A stretch of 64,000 nucleotides of DNA, from positions 354,751 through 418,750 of the forward strand of contig NZ_LMDE01000001.1 in the NCBI RefSeq assembly GCF_001425025.1. Direction: 5' to 3'. The notes below the pieces were generated by a model that saw only the letters and a program-made list of their open reading frames with translations, was not told the DNA's origin and did not search any database. A program made the position numbers and the translations under genes. This stretch comes from Nocardioides sp. Root122 (GTDB lineage: Bacteria; Actinomycetota; Actinomycetes; Propionibacteriales; Nocardioidaceae). Positions 35,380 to 44,468 of the stretch are shown here, in pieces (the stretch's first letter is position 1; each line of letters opens with the position of its first letter).

Positions 35380-36072
35380 ATGCAGGAGCACGATGCGCGC
35401 GACGGTGAGCGGGCGCCGTACGACCCGATGCCGCACGGCCCGCCCGAGGTGGGCGTGGGCCCCTGGCAGGGCGGGTGGCCGGACGGTGACCACTGGGACC
35501 CCGACCTGCTGCGCGAGGGCGACCGCCGCAACGTGGTCGACCGCTACCGCTACTGGAGCCTGGAGGCGATCGTCGCCGACCTGGACACCCGGCGGCACGG
35601 CTTCCACGTCGCGATCGAGAACTGGCAGCACGACTTCAACATCGGCACGATCGTGCGCACCGCCAACGCGTTCCTCGCCGCCGAGGTGCACATCGTCGGC
35701 AACCGCCGCTGGAACCGCCGCGGGGCGATGGTCACCGACCGCTACCAGCACGTGCGCCACCACCCCGACGCCGCGGCGCTGGCGGTCTACCTCCACGACC
35801 TCGAGCAGCCGGTGCGGCTGCTCGGCATCGACAACCTGCCCGGCTCGCTCCACCTCGAGACGATGGAGCTGCCCGAGCACGTGTGCTTCCTCTTCGGCCA
35901 GGAGGGTCCCGGGCTCTCGGCCGGCGCGCGCGAGGTGTGCGACGGGACGTTCTCCATCGCGCAGTTCGGCTCGACGCGCTCGATCAACGCCAGCGCGGCT
36001 GCCGCCATCGCGATGCACAGCTGGGTGCGGACGTACGCCGACCTCAGCGGCGACGACGCCTGGCGCGGGTGA
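35380..36072 (+). CDS. TrmH/SpoU-family RNA 2'-O-methyltransferase
   Basis: A 230-residue SPOUT methyltransferase. Motif 1 NIGTIVRTANAF (about 87-98), motif 2 CFLFGQEGPGLS (about 170-181) and motif 3 STRSINASAAAAIAMHSW (about 200-217) build the trefoil-knot SAM site. It probably methylates ribose in tRNA or rRNA. The N-terminal 60 residues are a charged extension rich in Gly and Pro. ATG 35380 is used; CTAGCAT just upstream suggests a leaderless transcript. Its stop abuts the stop of the convergent secreted-protein gene without a gap. Confidence 0.9.
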   Translation: MQEHDARDGERAPYDPMPHGPPEVGVGPWQGGWPDGDHWDPDLLREGDRRNVVDRYRYWSLEAIVADLDTRRHGFHVAIENWQHDFNIGTIVRTANAFLAAEVHIVGNRRWNRRGAMVTDRYQHVRHHPDAAALAVYLHDLEQPVRLLGIDNLPGSLHLETMELPEHVCFLFGQEGPGLSAGAREVCDGTFSIAQFGSTRSINASAAAAIAMHSWVRTYADLSGDDAWRG

Positions 36073-36807
36073 CTACTTCTTCGTCTGCGTGTAGCAGACG
36101 AGCGCGCGGTCGCCGACCTTCCAGTCGACCTTCGACGGCCAGCTGAACCGATAGGTCCGCGAGGTGGTCGCGCTGCGGCAGCGGTCGGTGCCGAGGCGCT
36201 TCCAGGCCTTCTCCTTCGGGTAGCGCTTGGCCTTGATCTTGATGGCCGCGGTGGCGCGGTAGGTGTGCTTCTCGGAGCAGGCCGTCACGGCGAAGTCCTG
36301 ACCGGTGAGGCACCGGGAGACCGTCGACTTGTACGGGAACTTCCCGACGTCGAGCCGGCCGGGCAGCGGCAGGAGCTCCGTGCCGCCGAGGAGGACCAGG
36401 TCGCAGCGCAGCCATCGGGCGCCGGCGGCCTGCTGCTCCGCGGTCGGGACGAAGTAGCCGATGGCGTACGCCGTGAGCCGCACCCCGAGCTTGCTGGCAC
36501 CGGCCGCCTCGCGCTGGGCGTCGTAGCAGGTCCGCACGGCGAGCTCGGTGAAGTCGGCGCTGTCGTAGGCGAGCCCTTCGGGCAGCGTGGCCACGGCCGT
36601 GACCAGTGCGGTGTGCGGTCCGCCGCAGTCGACCGCGGCCTCGCCGTAGCTCGGCAGGTCGAGCTCGGCGCGGCTCATGTCGGAGCACTGCCCGACGACC
36701 GGTGCCTGGAAGAGCGGGTCGGCCGCGCCCGCAGACGGGGCGATGGAGGTGAGGGCTGTCGCGAGGAAGCCGATGAGGGCGGCACTCGTCCCGAGTCGTC
36801 GTGTCAT
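36073..36807 (-). CDS. Secreted septum-formation family protein
   Basis: A 244-residue exported protein. A cleavable signal peptide (hydrophobic LGTSAALIGFLATALTSI, cleavage near SAGAADP) precedes a domain with six cysteines. The order GQCSDM, VDCGGPHTALV, RTCYDAQ, WLRCDLV, SRCLTG and TACSEKHTYRAT fits the Septum_form domain (DUF/PF13845) of actinobacteria, whose cysteines pair as disulfides. The role in septation is taken from the family name and is not proven. It appears monocistronic. Confidence 0.75.
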   Translation of the reverse strand: MTRRLGTSAALIGFLATALTSIAPSAGAADPLFQAPVVGQCSDMSRAELDLPSYGEAAVDCGGPHTALVTAVATLPEGLAYDSADFTELAVRTCYDAQREAAGASKLGVRLTAYAIGYFVPTAEQQAAGARWLRCDLVLLGGTELLPLPGRLDVGKFPYKSTVSRCLTGQDFAVTACSEKHTYRATAAIKIKAKRYPKEKAWKRLGTDRCRSATTSRTYRFSWPSKVDWKVGDRALVCYTQTKK

Positions 36808-36898
36808 GGCGGTCAACCTAGGTGGCCACGGCTGGGTGTGCCATCAGCCTTCCGTACGACACGGCGAGCACGATCGCATCCGGCGTGGCGCCGGCTGC

Positions 36899-37405
36899 TC
36901 ACCGGTGGGGGGCCAGCACCACCTCGAGCGCGGCAAGGCCACGGCTGCTGTGGCTCTTGACCGTCCCCTCGCTGAGCTGCAGCTCGGCCGCGGTCTCGCG
37001 GACGGAGAGCCCGAGCCAGTGCCGCAGCACGACCACCTTCCGCTGCTGCTCGGGCAGGGCCTGGAGCGCTGCGACGAGGGCCGATCGGTCCTCCGTCGGG
37101 GTGGACGCACGCCCGGGCCGGTCCGGTCCGGACTCGAGCGGGACCGTCCGCACCCGCCTGGACCGCCTGCGGTGGTCGTCGATGTTGACGTGCACGAGGA
37201 TGCGCCGGATGTAGGCCTCTGGGCTGCCGTCCCGGGTCACGCGCGGCCACGCGACGTACAGCTTGGTCAGCGCGGTCTGGAGCAGGTCGTCGGCGTCGTG
37301 CCAGTCGCCGCACAGCGAGTACGCGATGGCGCGGAGGTGTCCCTGACGGGCCAGGACGAAGGCGCTGAACGCCTCGTCCCGGCTCCCGGACCCGCGTCGT
37401 CTCAC
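36899..37405 (-). CDS. SigE-family ECF sigma factor (copy 1)
   Basis: A 168-residue extracytoplasmic-function sigma factor of the Streptomyces SigE-like family. Region 2 (FSAFVLARQGHLRAIAYSLC, then DADDLLQTALTKLYVAW) contacts the -10 element, and region 4 (LPEQQRKVVVLRHWLGLSV, ETAAELQLSEGTVKSHSSRG) the -35. The GTG start overlaps the stop of the membrane sensor gene by 4 bases. The last 60 residues are almost identical to copy 2 at 38262-38744, also at DNA level. The upstream coupled gene is probably its antagonist. Confidence 0.92.
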   Translation of the reverse strand: MRRRGSGSRDEAFSAFVLARQGHLRAIAYSLCGDWHDADDLLQTALTKLYVAWPRVTRDGSPEAYIRRILVHVNIDDHRRRSRRVRTVPLESGPDRPGRASTPTEDRSALVAALQALPEQQRKVVVLRHWLGLSVRETAAELQLSEGTVKSHSSRGLAALEVVLAPHR

Positions 37406-38199
37406 GGCTGCGTGCTCGCGAAGGCGGCGACGAACTCCTCGAGGGTCTGGCCGGCCGGCGCGCTCCCGAACGACCCACCGCAGTTGCCCTCGGTCAGGGC
37501 GGCGAAGTACCTCGAGCCCTCGTAGGAGATCTCGACCGCGTGGCTCGGCCAGGTCCCGCACCATCCGGGGACGGGGTCGGGCAGGGCGCGGACGATCGTC
37601 GCTCCCGGCACGACGTAGAGGGAGCTGTTCCGGTAGGCCACCAGTGGCAGCGACGCGTAGTCGCCACCCGTCCCCACGGCCATGGGCAGGCCGCCGTCGA
37701 TCACGTCCTGGCTGCGGACGACGAACTCGTTCAACGCGCCGCTGGCCGGCTCCACGATCTCGCTGGTCACCCCGTTGTCGGCGACCCAGAGGAGCACGAA
37801 CCGGTGCTCCCCGCCCCGCTGCAGGTCGAGCGCGACCGAGGGCATCCCGCCCGCCACGTCGTCGAAACGGCCCAGGACCTCGACGTCGGGGCGAAGGGTG
37901 ACCGCTCCATCGCCGTCGATCGCAGCCCAGCTGTCCTGCGAAGGCCAGGCCACCCGTCCCGGGTTCGACGGCGGACTCGGCTGCGGGCTCGGAGCACCGG
38001 CCGCGGTGACGACGGTGGCGGGCTCGTTCGGGAGTGCGGACCAGGCGGCGCCTCCGACGGCGACGACCGCGACCAGGCCCGCAGCGGCGCCGACGCGCCG
38101 CCTGCGGACGGCTCGACGTCCGGTGGCGAGCCGCTCGGCCACGGGCAGGTGCTCGGGACCGGAGTGCGCGATCTCGTCCAGGTGTTCCTTCAGGTCCAT
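37402..38199 (-). CDS. Membrane-anchored sensor/anti-sigma candidate (copy 1)
   Basis: A 265-residue protein with a cytoplasmic N-terminus (1-35, basic RRAVRRRR), one membrane helix (about 36-56), a Pro/Ser linker and an extracytoplasmic beta-rich domain with a CysxTrp...Cys pair (GWCGTW, GNCGGS). It heads a two-gene unit with SigE-family sigma copy 1, and this topology and pairing are what an anti-sigma factor would have, although no zinc-binding anti-sigma motif (HxxxCxxC) is present. Function as a regulator is inference. The N-terminal MDLKEHLDEIA resembles that of copy 2 only loosely. Confidence 0.6.
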   Translation of the reverse strand: MDLKEHLDEIAHSGPEHLPVAERLATGRRAVRRRRVGAAAGLVAVVAVGGAAWSALPNEPATVVTAAGAPSPQPSPPSNPGRVAWPSQDSWAAIDGDGAVTLRPDVEVLGRFDDVAGGMPSVALDLQRGGEHRFVLLWVADNGVTSEIVEPASGALNEFVVRSQDVIDGGLPMAVGTGGDYASLPLVAYRNSSLYVVPGATIVRALPDPVPGWCGTWPSHAVEISYEGSRYFAALTEGNCGGSFGSAPAGQTLEEFVAAFASTQP

Positions 38200-38261
38200 G
38201 GTGTCTCCCCGTGTCGTCCGATGGTGTCACCCATGGATACGTCTGCGACGGAGATCGGTTG

Positions 38262-38744
38262 TCATCGATGCGGAGCCAGCACCACCTCGAGCGCAGCCAG
38301 CCCGCGGCTGCTGTGGCTCTTGACCGTCCCCTCGCTGATCCGCAGCTCCGCGGCGGTCTCGCGGACCGAGAGCCCGAGCCAGTGCCGCAGCACGACCACC
38401 TTCCGCTGCTGCTCGGGCAGGGCCTGGAGCGCCTCGAACAGCGCCGAACGCTCCTCGAGCGCCGTCCCGGCCTCGGCCGCCGTGTCCGGCAGGGCATCGG
38501 TGGGCCGCTCCCGGCGCCACGGCCGCCGTGACTCGTCGATGTTGGCCCGCACCATGATCTGGCGGACGTAGGCCTCCTCCCCGCCCTCGTGGCGGATCCG
38601 AGGCCACGCGACGTAGAGCTTGGTCAGCGCGGTCTGCAGGAGGTCGTCGGCGCGGTGCCAGTCCCCGCACAGGGCGTACGCGATGCGGCGCAGGTGGGTC
38701 TGCCGGGCCGCGACGAAGTCCGAGAACGCTGCGTCGTGCTTCAC
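38262..38744 (-). CDS. SigE-family ECF sigma factor (copy 2)
   Basis: A 160-residue ECF sigma factor, closely similar to copy 1. Region 2 reads FSDFVAARQTHLRRIAYALC then ADDLLQTALTKLYVAWPRI, and region 4 ends GTVKSHSSRGLAALEVVLAP like copy 1. The N-terminal and linker parts have diverged (GGEEAYVRQIMV against SPEAYIRRILV). The GTG start overlaps the stop of its own sensor gene by 4 bases. The arrangement sensor then sigma is the same as in copy 1, so the pair was duplicated as a unit. Confidence 0.92.
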   Translation of the reverse strand: MKHDAAFSDFVAARQTHLRRIAYALCGDWHRADDLLQTALTKLYVAWPRIRHEGGEEAYVRQIMVRANIDESRRPWRRERPTDALPDTAAEAGTALEERSALFEALQALPEQQRKVVVLRHWLGLSVRETAAELRISEGTVKSHSSRGLAALEVVLAPHR

Positions 38745-39853
38745 CGCATGCCGCCTTCGTCGGCCTTGTCGTCGAGGAACGCGGCGAACTGGTCGAGCGT
38801 CTCGACCCCTGGCGCCTTCGATGCCGCGACCGTCGTGAGAGCGTCCTCGCCGGAGAAGCGGACGAGGAGGACGAACCAGCGCCGGTCCTCCCAGGTGACC
38901 ACGCCGACGGCCGACGCGAGTGCCTCCTCCGTGCCGTACTCCGGGACGTCCGGGTCGGCCTGCTGCTCGAGGACCTCGACGCCCGGGAGTGCGGCCTCGA
39001 GCGTCCCGTCGGCACCGAGCTCGACCAGGCGCACGCCCAGGTCGCCCGACTGCAGCGCGACCTGGTCCTCGAGCCACTGGTCGAAGGTGACCCAACCGGA
39101 GTCCGACTCCAGCGACCAGGAAGCCGCCGCGCCGCCCTGGGTGAGGAGCATCCAGGTCGTCACCCCGTGCGAGCTCAGCACGAGTCCGAGCGACTCGTCC
39201 CCGGGCACGGGATCGGCGACCTGCCGGACCACCGTGACCCCGGGAGCCGGGTCGAGCTCGCCGCCGTGCCAGGTCACCAGCTCGTCGCTGCGGGTGGGGC
39301 CGTCGCCCGGTCGGGCGACGATCATCCCGCCGCCCTGCACCTGGTCCTGGACGAACGCGTCGAAGTCGGCGAAGGGCACATCCCCGGGGTGCACCGACTG
39401 GGAGGCGCCACTGCCGTCGCCCCACTCCAACGCCACCCACCACCGCTCGCCGCCGAAGCTGACGTCGAGCGCCACGGAGTCCGTGTCCTTGCCGGGGTAG
39501 AGGTCCTCGCGACGCTCGTGCACCACGGCGCCGTCCCGGATCTCCACGCCCTTGCCACCGAAGCGGGCGGGTGGCTCGTCCGCGCCCCACGGCAGGGACC
39601 CGTCGGAGACCTGCGAGGTCCCGCTCGGGTCCGTCGCCACCGGGGCGTCGGTGCCTCTCGGCGACCCGCCGGGGGCCGTGCCCCAGGCCACGCCCGCGAC
39701 GACGGCGGCCGCCGCGAGGCCGGCGACGAGGGCGCGGCTGCGGCGACGGCGTACGGCGGTGTGCCCGGCCGCCACGAAGTGCCCGACAGGGACGTCGTGG
39801 CCGCTTCCGAACGAGGCGTCGAGCTCTCGTTGCCAGTCGATCTGCGCGGTCAT
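38741..39853 (-). CDS. Membrane-anchored sensor/anti-sigma candidate (copy 2)
   Basis: A 370-residue protein with a cytoplasmic N-terminus (MTAQIDWQRELDASF, then RRRR), one membrane helix (about 41-58) and a long extracytoplasmic part with two similar halves, each with WWVALEW/WFVLLVRF-type strands and FDAFVQDQ/LDQFAAFLDD helices. It is coupled to sigma copy 2, like the smaller gene of copy 1. The start is ATG 39853 with GGGGGAAGGA upstream. No zinc anti-sigma motif is seen. The longer ectodomain suggests that the two pairs sense different signals. Confidence 0.6.
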   Translation of the reverse strand: MTAQIDWQRELDASFGSGHDVPVGHFVAAGHTAVRRRRSRALVAGLAAAAVVAGVAWGTAPGGSPRGTDAPVATDPSGTSQVSDGSLPWGADEPPARFGGKGVEIRDGAVVHERREDLYPGKDTDSVALDVSFGGERWWVALEWGDGSGASQSVHPGDVPFADFDAFVQDQVQGGGMIVARPGDGPTRSDELVTWHGGELDPAPGVTVVRQVADPVPGDESLGLVLSSHGVTTWMLLTQGGAAASWSLESDSGWVTFDQWLEDQVALQSGDLGVRLVELGADGTLEAALPGVEVLEQQADPDVPEYGTEEALASAVGVVTWEDRRWFVLLVRFSGEDALTTVAASKAPGVETLDQFAAFLDDKADEGGMR

Positions 39854-40012
39854 GTCGTGGTCCTTCCCCCGGGGTGAGCCTTCCACCCGGTGACACGGAG
39901 CGGCGACCGCGTCGGTTGTCACGTCGTGAGACGTCGCCTCGCCCGGTCGCGGACTCGCCGGTAGCCACTAGGGTTGGCAGCGCCTGCCTGACCGCTTCAG
40001 AGGAGATCCCCG

Positions 40013-41047
40013 ATGCCCATCGCCACCCCCGAGGTCTACGCGCAGATGCTGGACGCCGCGAAGTCGAAGTCCTTCGCCTACCCGGCCATCAACGTGTCGT
40101 CCTCCCAGACCCTCAACGCCGCGCTGAAGGGCTTCGCGGACGCCGGCTCCGACGGGATCATCCAGGTCTCGACCGGTGGCGCCGAGTACCTCTCCGGCCC
40201 CTCGGTCAAGGACATGGTGACCGGCTCGGTCGCCTTCGCGGCCTACGCCGCCGAGGTCGCCAAGAACTACCCCGTCAACATCGCGCTGCACACCGACCAC
40301 TGCCCCAAGGACAAGCTCGACGGCTTCGTCCGGCCGTTGCTCGACATCTCCGCCGAGCGCGTGGCCCGCGGCGAGGCGCCGCTGTTCCAGTCGCACATGT
40401 GGGACGGCTCGGCCGTGCCGCTGGAGGAGAACCTCCAGATCGCCGAGGAGCTGCTCGCCAAGTGCGCCGCGGCCAACGTCATCCTCGAGATCGAGGTGGG
40501 CGTCGTCGGTGGCGAGGAGGACGGCGTCGCCAACGAGATCAACGACCAGCTCTACACGACCCCCGAGGACGCCATCGCCACCATCAAGGCGCTCGGTTCG
40601 GGTGACCGCGGCCGCTACATGACCGCCCTCACCTTCGGCAACGTGCACGGCGTCTACAAGCCCGGCAACGTCAAGCTCCGCCCGGAGATCCTCAAGTCGG
40701 CGCAGGAGGCGGCTGCCTCCGAGCTCGGCCTCGGCTCCGACGCCCGTCCGTTCGACCTGGTCTTCCACGGCGGGTCCGGTTCCACCGCGCAGGAGATCAG
40801 CGACGCGGTCGACTTCGGCGTGGTGAAGATGAACGTGGACACGGACACCCAGTACGCCTTCACCCGCCCGGTCGCGGCCCACATGTTCGCCAACTACGAG
40901 GGCGTGCTGAAGGTCGACGGTGAGGTCGGCAACAAGAAGATGTACGACCCCCGCGCCTGGGGCAAGGCCGGCGAGGCCGGGATGGCCGCGCGCGTGGTCG
41001 AGGCCTGCCAGAACCTGCGATCGGCGGGCACGTCGCTCGCCGGCTGA
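40013..41047 (+). CDS. fba: Fructose-bisphosphate aldolase, class II
   Basis: This zinc-dependent aldolase splits and forms fructose 1,6-bisphosphate in glycolysis and gluconeogenesis. The 344-residue product has the catalytic Asp and zinc ligand in ALHTDHCPKDK (about 92-102), the zinc His in TFGNVHGVYKPG (about 209-220) and FHGGSGSTAQEI (about 252-263), and the phosphate site NVDTDTQYAFTRP. The ATG has a GAGGAGA ribosome-binding site. A strong hairpin follows. It lies near purA and DUF3151 as in other actinobacteria. Confidence 0.97.
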   Translation: MPIATPEVYAQMLDAAKSKSFAYPAINVSSSQTLNAALKGFADAGSDGIIQVSTGGAEYLSGPSVKDMVTGSVAFAAYAAEVAKNYPVNIALHTDHCPKDKLDGFVRPLLDISAERVARGEAPLFQSHMWDGSAVPLEENLQIAEELLAKCAAANVILEIEVGVVGGEEDGVANEINDQLYTTPEDAIATIKALGSGDRGRYMTALTFGNVHGVYKPGNVKLRPEILKSAQEAAASELGLGSDARPFDLVFHGGSGSTAQEISDAVDFGVVKMNVDTDTQYAFTRPVAAHMFANYEGVLKVDGEVGNKKMYDPRAWGKAGEAGMAARVVEACQNLRSAGTSLAG

Positions 41048-41056
41048 TCATCACCT

Positions 41057-41092
41057 CGAGCGGTGCGTGAGGGCCTCCTCACGCACCGCTCG
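41057..41092. terminator. Bidirectional terminator between fba and the MFS gene
   Basis: CGAGCGGTGCGTGAGG and CCTCACGCACCGCTCG form a perfect 16-bp stem around GCCT. It lies 9 bases after the fba stop and 18 bases before the end of the convergent transporter gene, so it can stop transcription from both sides. Confidence 0.85.
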
Positions 41093-41109
41093 CGTGTGTC
41101 CGGAGTGCC

Positions 41110-42627
41110 TCAGTGCGCCGCCGGGGCAGCCGCCCCGGCGGGAGCCTCACCGAAGTGCTGGGGCCGCTCGAAGAGCAGCACCGCGACGACACCGAGCACC
41201 AGCACGGCGGGCAGGACGTACATCGCCTGCGACATCGCGGTGCTGAACGCCTCGTGCACCGCCTGGGGCAGCGTGCCGCCGAGGGAGGCCTCGGACGTGC
41301 CGCCGCCGGAGAGCCCGTTGGCCGCGAGGCGGCTGTCGATGAGCACGGCGATCGCGGCCGCCCCGACGACCGAGCCGATCTGGCGGTTGGCGTTGTAGAT
41401 GCCCGCGCCGGCCCCGGCCTGGTGGAGCGGGAGGTTGCGGTTGGCCGTTGTGGTCAGTGGCGCCCACACGAAGGAGCTGCCCACGCCGAGCAGTGCCATC
41501 GAGCCGAGGACCTGCCAGAGCGGGGTGTCCGCGCCGAGCGAGGTGGCCAGCAGCACGAGCGAGATCGCCAGTACGGTCAGGCCGGCACTGGCGAGGATCC
41601 GCGGGTGGACCCGGTCGGTGAGCCGGCCGGCGATCGGCGCGAGCACGATCGACATGATCGCCATCGGCGCGAGCAGCAGGCCGGCCTGGGTGGGGGAGTC
41701 GCCGCGCACGAGCTGGGCCCACAGCATGAGCGGGAACCCCATCGAGGCGAAGACGAAGCCGACGCTGGTGATCGCGATGTTGGCCAGCGAGAAGTTGCGG
41801 TCGCGGAAGAGTGACAGCGGCATCAGCGGCTCGCGCGTGTTGCGCGACTGCCACCAGATGAAGGCCGCGCCGATCACCAGGCCCGCCACGATCATCGTGA
41901 TGATCGTGGCCGACCAGTCGAGCTCGTGGCCTTCCTGGATGCCGAAGACCAGCAGCAGCAGCGCGGCACCGCTCAGCGCGACGCCGAGCCAGTCGAAGGA
42001 GTGCTCGTGCACCTCGAGGGACGGCACCAGGCGCCAGGCGAGGTAGAAGCCGACGACGCCCACCGGGATGTTGATGAAGAAGATCCACTCCCAGCCGGCC
42101 GCGTCGACGAGCACGCCGCCGAGGATCGGGCCGACGAGGGTCGCGACACCCGCCGTGGCACCCCACAGGCTCATCGCGGAGCCCCGGCTCTCCCGCGGGA
42201 AGATGCGGGTGATCACGGCCATCGTCTGCGGCGCGACGGCTGCGGCGCCGAAGCCCTGGAGGACGCGGGCGGCGACGAGCATCCAGATGCTGTCGGAGAT
42301 CTGGAAGGAGAGCCCGCACCACAACGACGCGACGGTGAAGACCACGAGACCGCCGAGATACATCTTCTTGGGACCGATCCGGTCGCCGAGCCGGCCGGTG
42401 ATGAGGATCGGCACCGCGTAGGCCAGGAGGTAGGCGCTGGTCACCCAGATGGCGTCGTTGACCGAGGCCCCGTGCGGGGCGTAGGTCTCGAGGATCGCCG
42501 GTGTCGCCACCGACACGATCGTCATGTCGACGAGGATCATGAAGAAGCCGACGCACAGCGCGCCCAGTGCGGCCCACGGCCTGATCTCGGTGTCGGTCGT
42601 CTGGTCGGAGCCCTTGGTGACGGTCAC
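41110..42627 (-). CDS. MFS drug transporter, DHA2 (14-helix) type
   Basis: A 505-residue proton-coupled efflux pump of the EmrB/QacA group. It has 14 hydrophobic segments, motif A GRLGDRIGPKK in the first loop, motif B-like ARVLQGFGAAAVAPQ and motif C WGATAGVATLVGPILGGVLV. DMTIVSVATP in helix 1 is diagnostic of DHA2. The start was set to the GTG reading VTVTKGSDQ; the next GTG 15 bases upstream is possible. Substrate is unknown. A second DHA2 pump lies at 55480-56916 but is not closely similar. Confidence 0.88.
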   Translation of the reverse strand: MTVTKGSDQTTDTEIRPWAALGALCVGFFMILVDMTIVSVATPAILETYAPHGASVNDAIWVTSAYLLAYAVPILITGRLGDRIGPKKMYLGGLVVFTVASLWCGLSFQISDSIWMLVAARVLQGFGAAAVAPQTMAVITRIFPRESRGSAMSLWGATAGVATLVGPILGGVLVDAAGWEWIFFINIPVGVVGFYLAWRLVPSLEVHEHSFDWLGVALSGAALLLLVFGIQEGHELDWSATIITMIVAGLVIGAAFIWWQSRNTREPLMPLSLFRDRNFSLANIAITSVGFVFASMGFPLMLWAQLVRGDSPTQAGLLLAPMAIMSIVLAPIAGRLTDRVHPRILASAGLTVLAISLVLLATSLGADTPLWQVLGSMALLGVGSSFVWAPLTTTANRNLPLHQAGAGAGIYNANRQIGSVVGAAAIAVLIDSRLAANGLSGGGTSEASLGGTLPQAVHEAFSTAMSQAMYVLPAVLVLGVVAVLLFERPQHFGEAPAGAAAPAAH

Positions 42628-42679
42628 GGTGCCAGTGAACACCCGGGGAGCGACATCGATTCCCCCCGAGACGCGACGC

Positions 42680-42731
42680 GGGCGGTGCGGGAGGGGGAGC
42701 TCCTTGTCGGAGCTCCCCTCGCGCACCGCCC
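42680..42731 (-). terminator. Two-part hairpin terminator after the symporter gene
   Basis: The outer arms GGGCGGTGCG and CGCACCGCCC enclose a perfect 10-bp inner stem, GGGGAGCTCC with GGAGCTCCCC around TTGTC. It is 21 bases after the stop of the symporter gene on the minus strand. Confidence 0.8.
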
Positions 42732-42752
42732 GGCCGGACGGCGTACGGGCGC

Positions 42753-44468
42753 CTACCGTGCGGGCGCGTTGCCCGCGATGTCGTCCGGGTCGCCGTAGGG
42801 GTCACCGTGGTGCGAGTGCTCCGAGAGGTCCTTCTGCACCCGCGGGTCGTCGGCGTCGGCGAAGTAGTCGAACGGGATCGTCTCGTCGGAGCCGTTCGAG
42901 GTCTTCATCGCGTTGAGGATCGCGCTGAGGACCACGGCGACGACGACGTTGAGCACGAACGCCGTCATCGCGATGTAGCCCATCTGCTCGATCCCCGGCA
43001 TCAGGGCGAGGGAGCCGCCGAAGTGCTTGCCGGTGACCGGGTTGACGACCTGGTAGGCCTCGACGGTGCCGTAGACCATGGCGACGGCCCAGCCGGCGAG
43101 CAGGGCCCAGCGGTGGAACCAGCGCGTGAACAGGCTGAACACGACGGCCGGGAAGGTCTGGAGGATCCAGATGCCGCCCAGGAGCTGGAAGTTGATCGCG
43201 TTCTGCTTGTCCAGGGTGAGCACGAAGACCAGCGCGAACGCCTTCACCAGCAGCGACATCAGCTTGGAGACCTTGGCCTCCTGCTTCGGGGTGGCGTCGG
43301 GCTTGAGCCACTCCTTGTAGATGTTGCGGCTGAAGGTGTTGGCTGCCGCGATCGACATGATCGCCGCCGGCACGAGCGCGCCGATGGCGATGGCCGCGAA
43401 CGCGACGCCGGCGAACCACGCCGGGAACATGTCCTCGAACAGCTGCGGGATGACGAGCTGGGCGTTGGCCTCGCCGTCGAGGCCGATCGGCTGCGTGCCG
43501 GCCGCGATGGCCACCCACCCGAGCAGCGCGAGCAGGCCGAGCACGAAGGAGTACGCCGGCAGGATCGCGGCGTTGCGGCGGATCGTGTTGCGGCTGTTGG
43601 ACGACAGCGAGGCGGTGACGGAGTGGGGATACATGAACAGCGCCATCGCCGAGCCGAGCGCGAGCGTGGCGTAGGCCCAGCCGGCACCGACGCCCGGGAG
43701 GAAGGCGCCCGTCGGCTTGCCGGTGGCCTCGTTGACGGTGGCCATCTTCTCCTGCGCGGACCCGAAGATGTTGTCCCAGCCGCCGACCTGCCCGGGCAGG
43801 TAGACCACCGCCACGATGATCACCAGGTAGATGAGGATGTCCTTGACGAAGGCGATCACCGCAGGGGCACGCAGCCCGCTGGAGTAGGTGAAGGCGGCCA
43901 GCACCGCGAAGGCGATGAACAGCGGCGCGTCCTTGGCGAGGATGTTGTCGCCGCCGCCGACGCCGGCCACCTCGAGCACCGCCTGGATGCCCACGAGCTG
44001 GAGCGCGATGTAGGGCATCGTCGCGACGAAGCCGGTGACCGCCACCGCGAGCGAGAGCCCGCGGCTGTCGTAGCGCCCGCGGACGAAGTCGGCCGTGGTG
44101 ACGTAGCCGTGCCGGTGGCTCACCGACCACAGCCGGGCCATGAAGATGAAGATGATCGGGTAGAGCACGATCGTGTAGGGCACGGCGAAGAAGCCGGCGA
44201 CCGCGCCGGTCGCGAACATCGCGGCGGGCACGGCGACGAACGTGTAGGCCGTGTAGAGGTCGCCACCGAGCAGGAACCACGTGATCCAGGTGCCGAACTT
44301 GCGGCCGCCCAGGCCCCACTCGTCGAGCGACTCGAGCGACTCGCCGCGCTGGAAGCGCGACGCCATGAAGCCGGCCACCGTGACCAGCAGGAACAGGGCG
44401 ATCAGCACGGCCAGGGCGACGCCGTTCACGCCCGTGCCGGCGGCCATCACCGTCAGGTGCGTCGTCAT
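42753..44468 (-). CDS. mctP: Sodium:solute symporter, monocarboxylate (MctP-like) type
   Basis: A 571-residue secondary transporter of the SSS family with about 13 hydrophobic segments. Landmarks are FLLGGDLYTAYTFVAVPAAM in helix 2-3, RYDSRGLSLAVAV, the family signature region APAVIAFVKDILIYLVII and MYPHSVTASLSSNS. Members of this group move pyruvate, lactate or acetate. The ATG overlaps the stop of the small DUF3311 protein (ATGA), a pairing that is usual for MctP-type symporters. The C-terminus is hydrophilic with a His-rich SEHSHHGDP stretch. Confidence 0.88.
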   Translation of the reverse strand: MTTHLTVMAAGTGVNGVALAVLIALFLLVTVAGFMASRFQRGESLESLDEWGLGGRKFGTWITWFLLGGDLYTAYTFVAVPAAMFATGAVAGFFAVPYTIVLYPIIFIFMARLWSVSHRHGYVTTADFVRGRYDSRGLSLAVAVTGFVATMPYIALQLVGIQAVLEVAGVGGGDNILAKDAPLFIAFAVLAAFTYSSGLRAPAVIAFVKDILIYLVIIVAVVYLPGQVGGWDNIFGSAQEKMATVNEATGKPTGAFLPGVGAGWAYATLALGSAMALFMYPHSVTASLSSNSRNTIRRNAAILPAYSFVLGLLALLGWVAIAAGTQPIGLDGEANAQLVIPQLFEDMFPAWFAGVAFAAIAIGALVPAAIMSIAAANTFSRNIYKEWLKPDATPKQEAKVSKLMSLLVKAFALVFVLTLDKQNAINFQLLGGIWILQTFPAVVFSLFTRWFHRWALLAGWAVAMVYGTVEAYQVVNPVTGKHFGGSLALMPGIEQMGYIAMTAFVLNVVVAVVLSAILNAMKTSNGSDETIPFDYFADADDPRVQKDLSEHSHHGDPYGDPDDIAGNAPAR

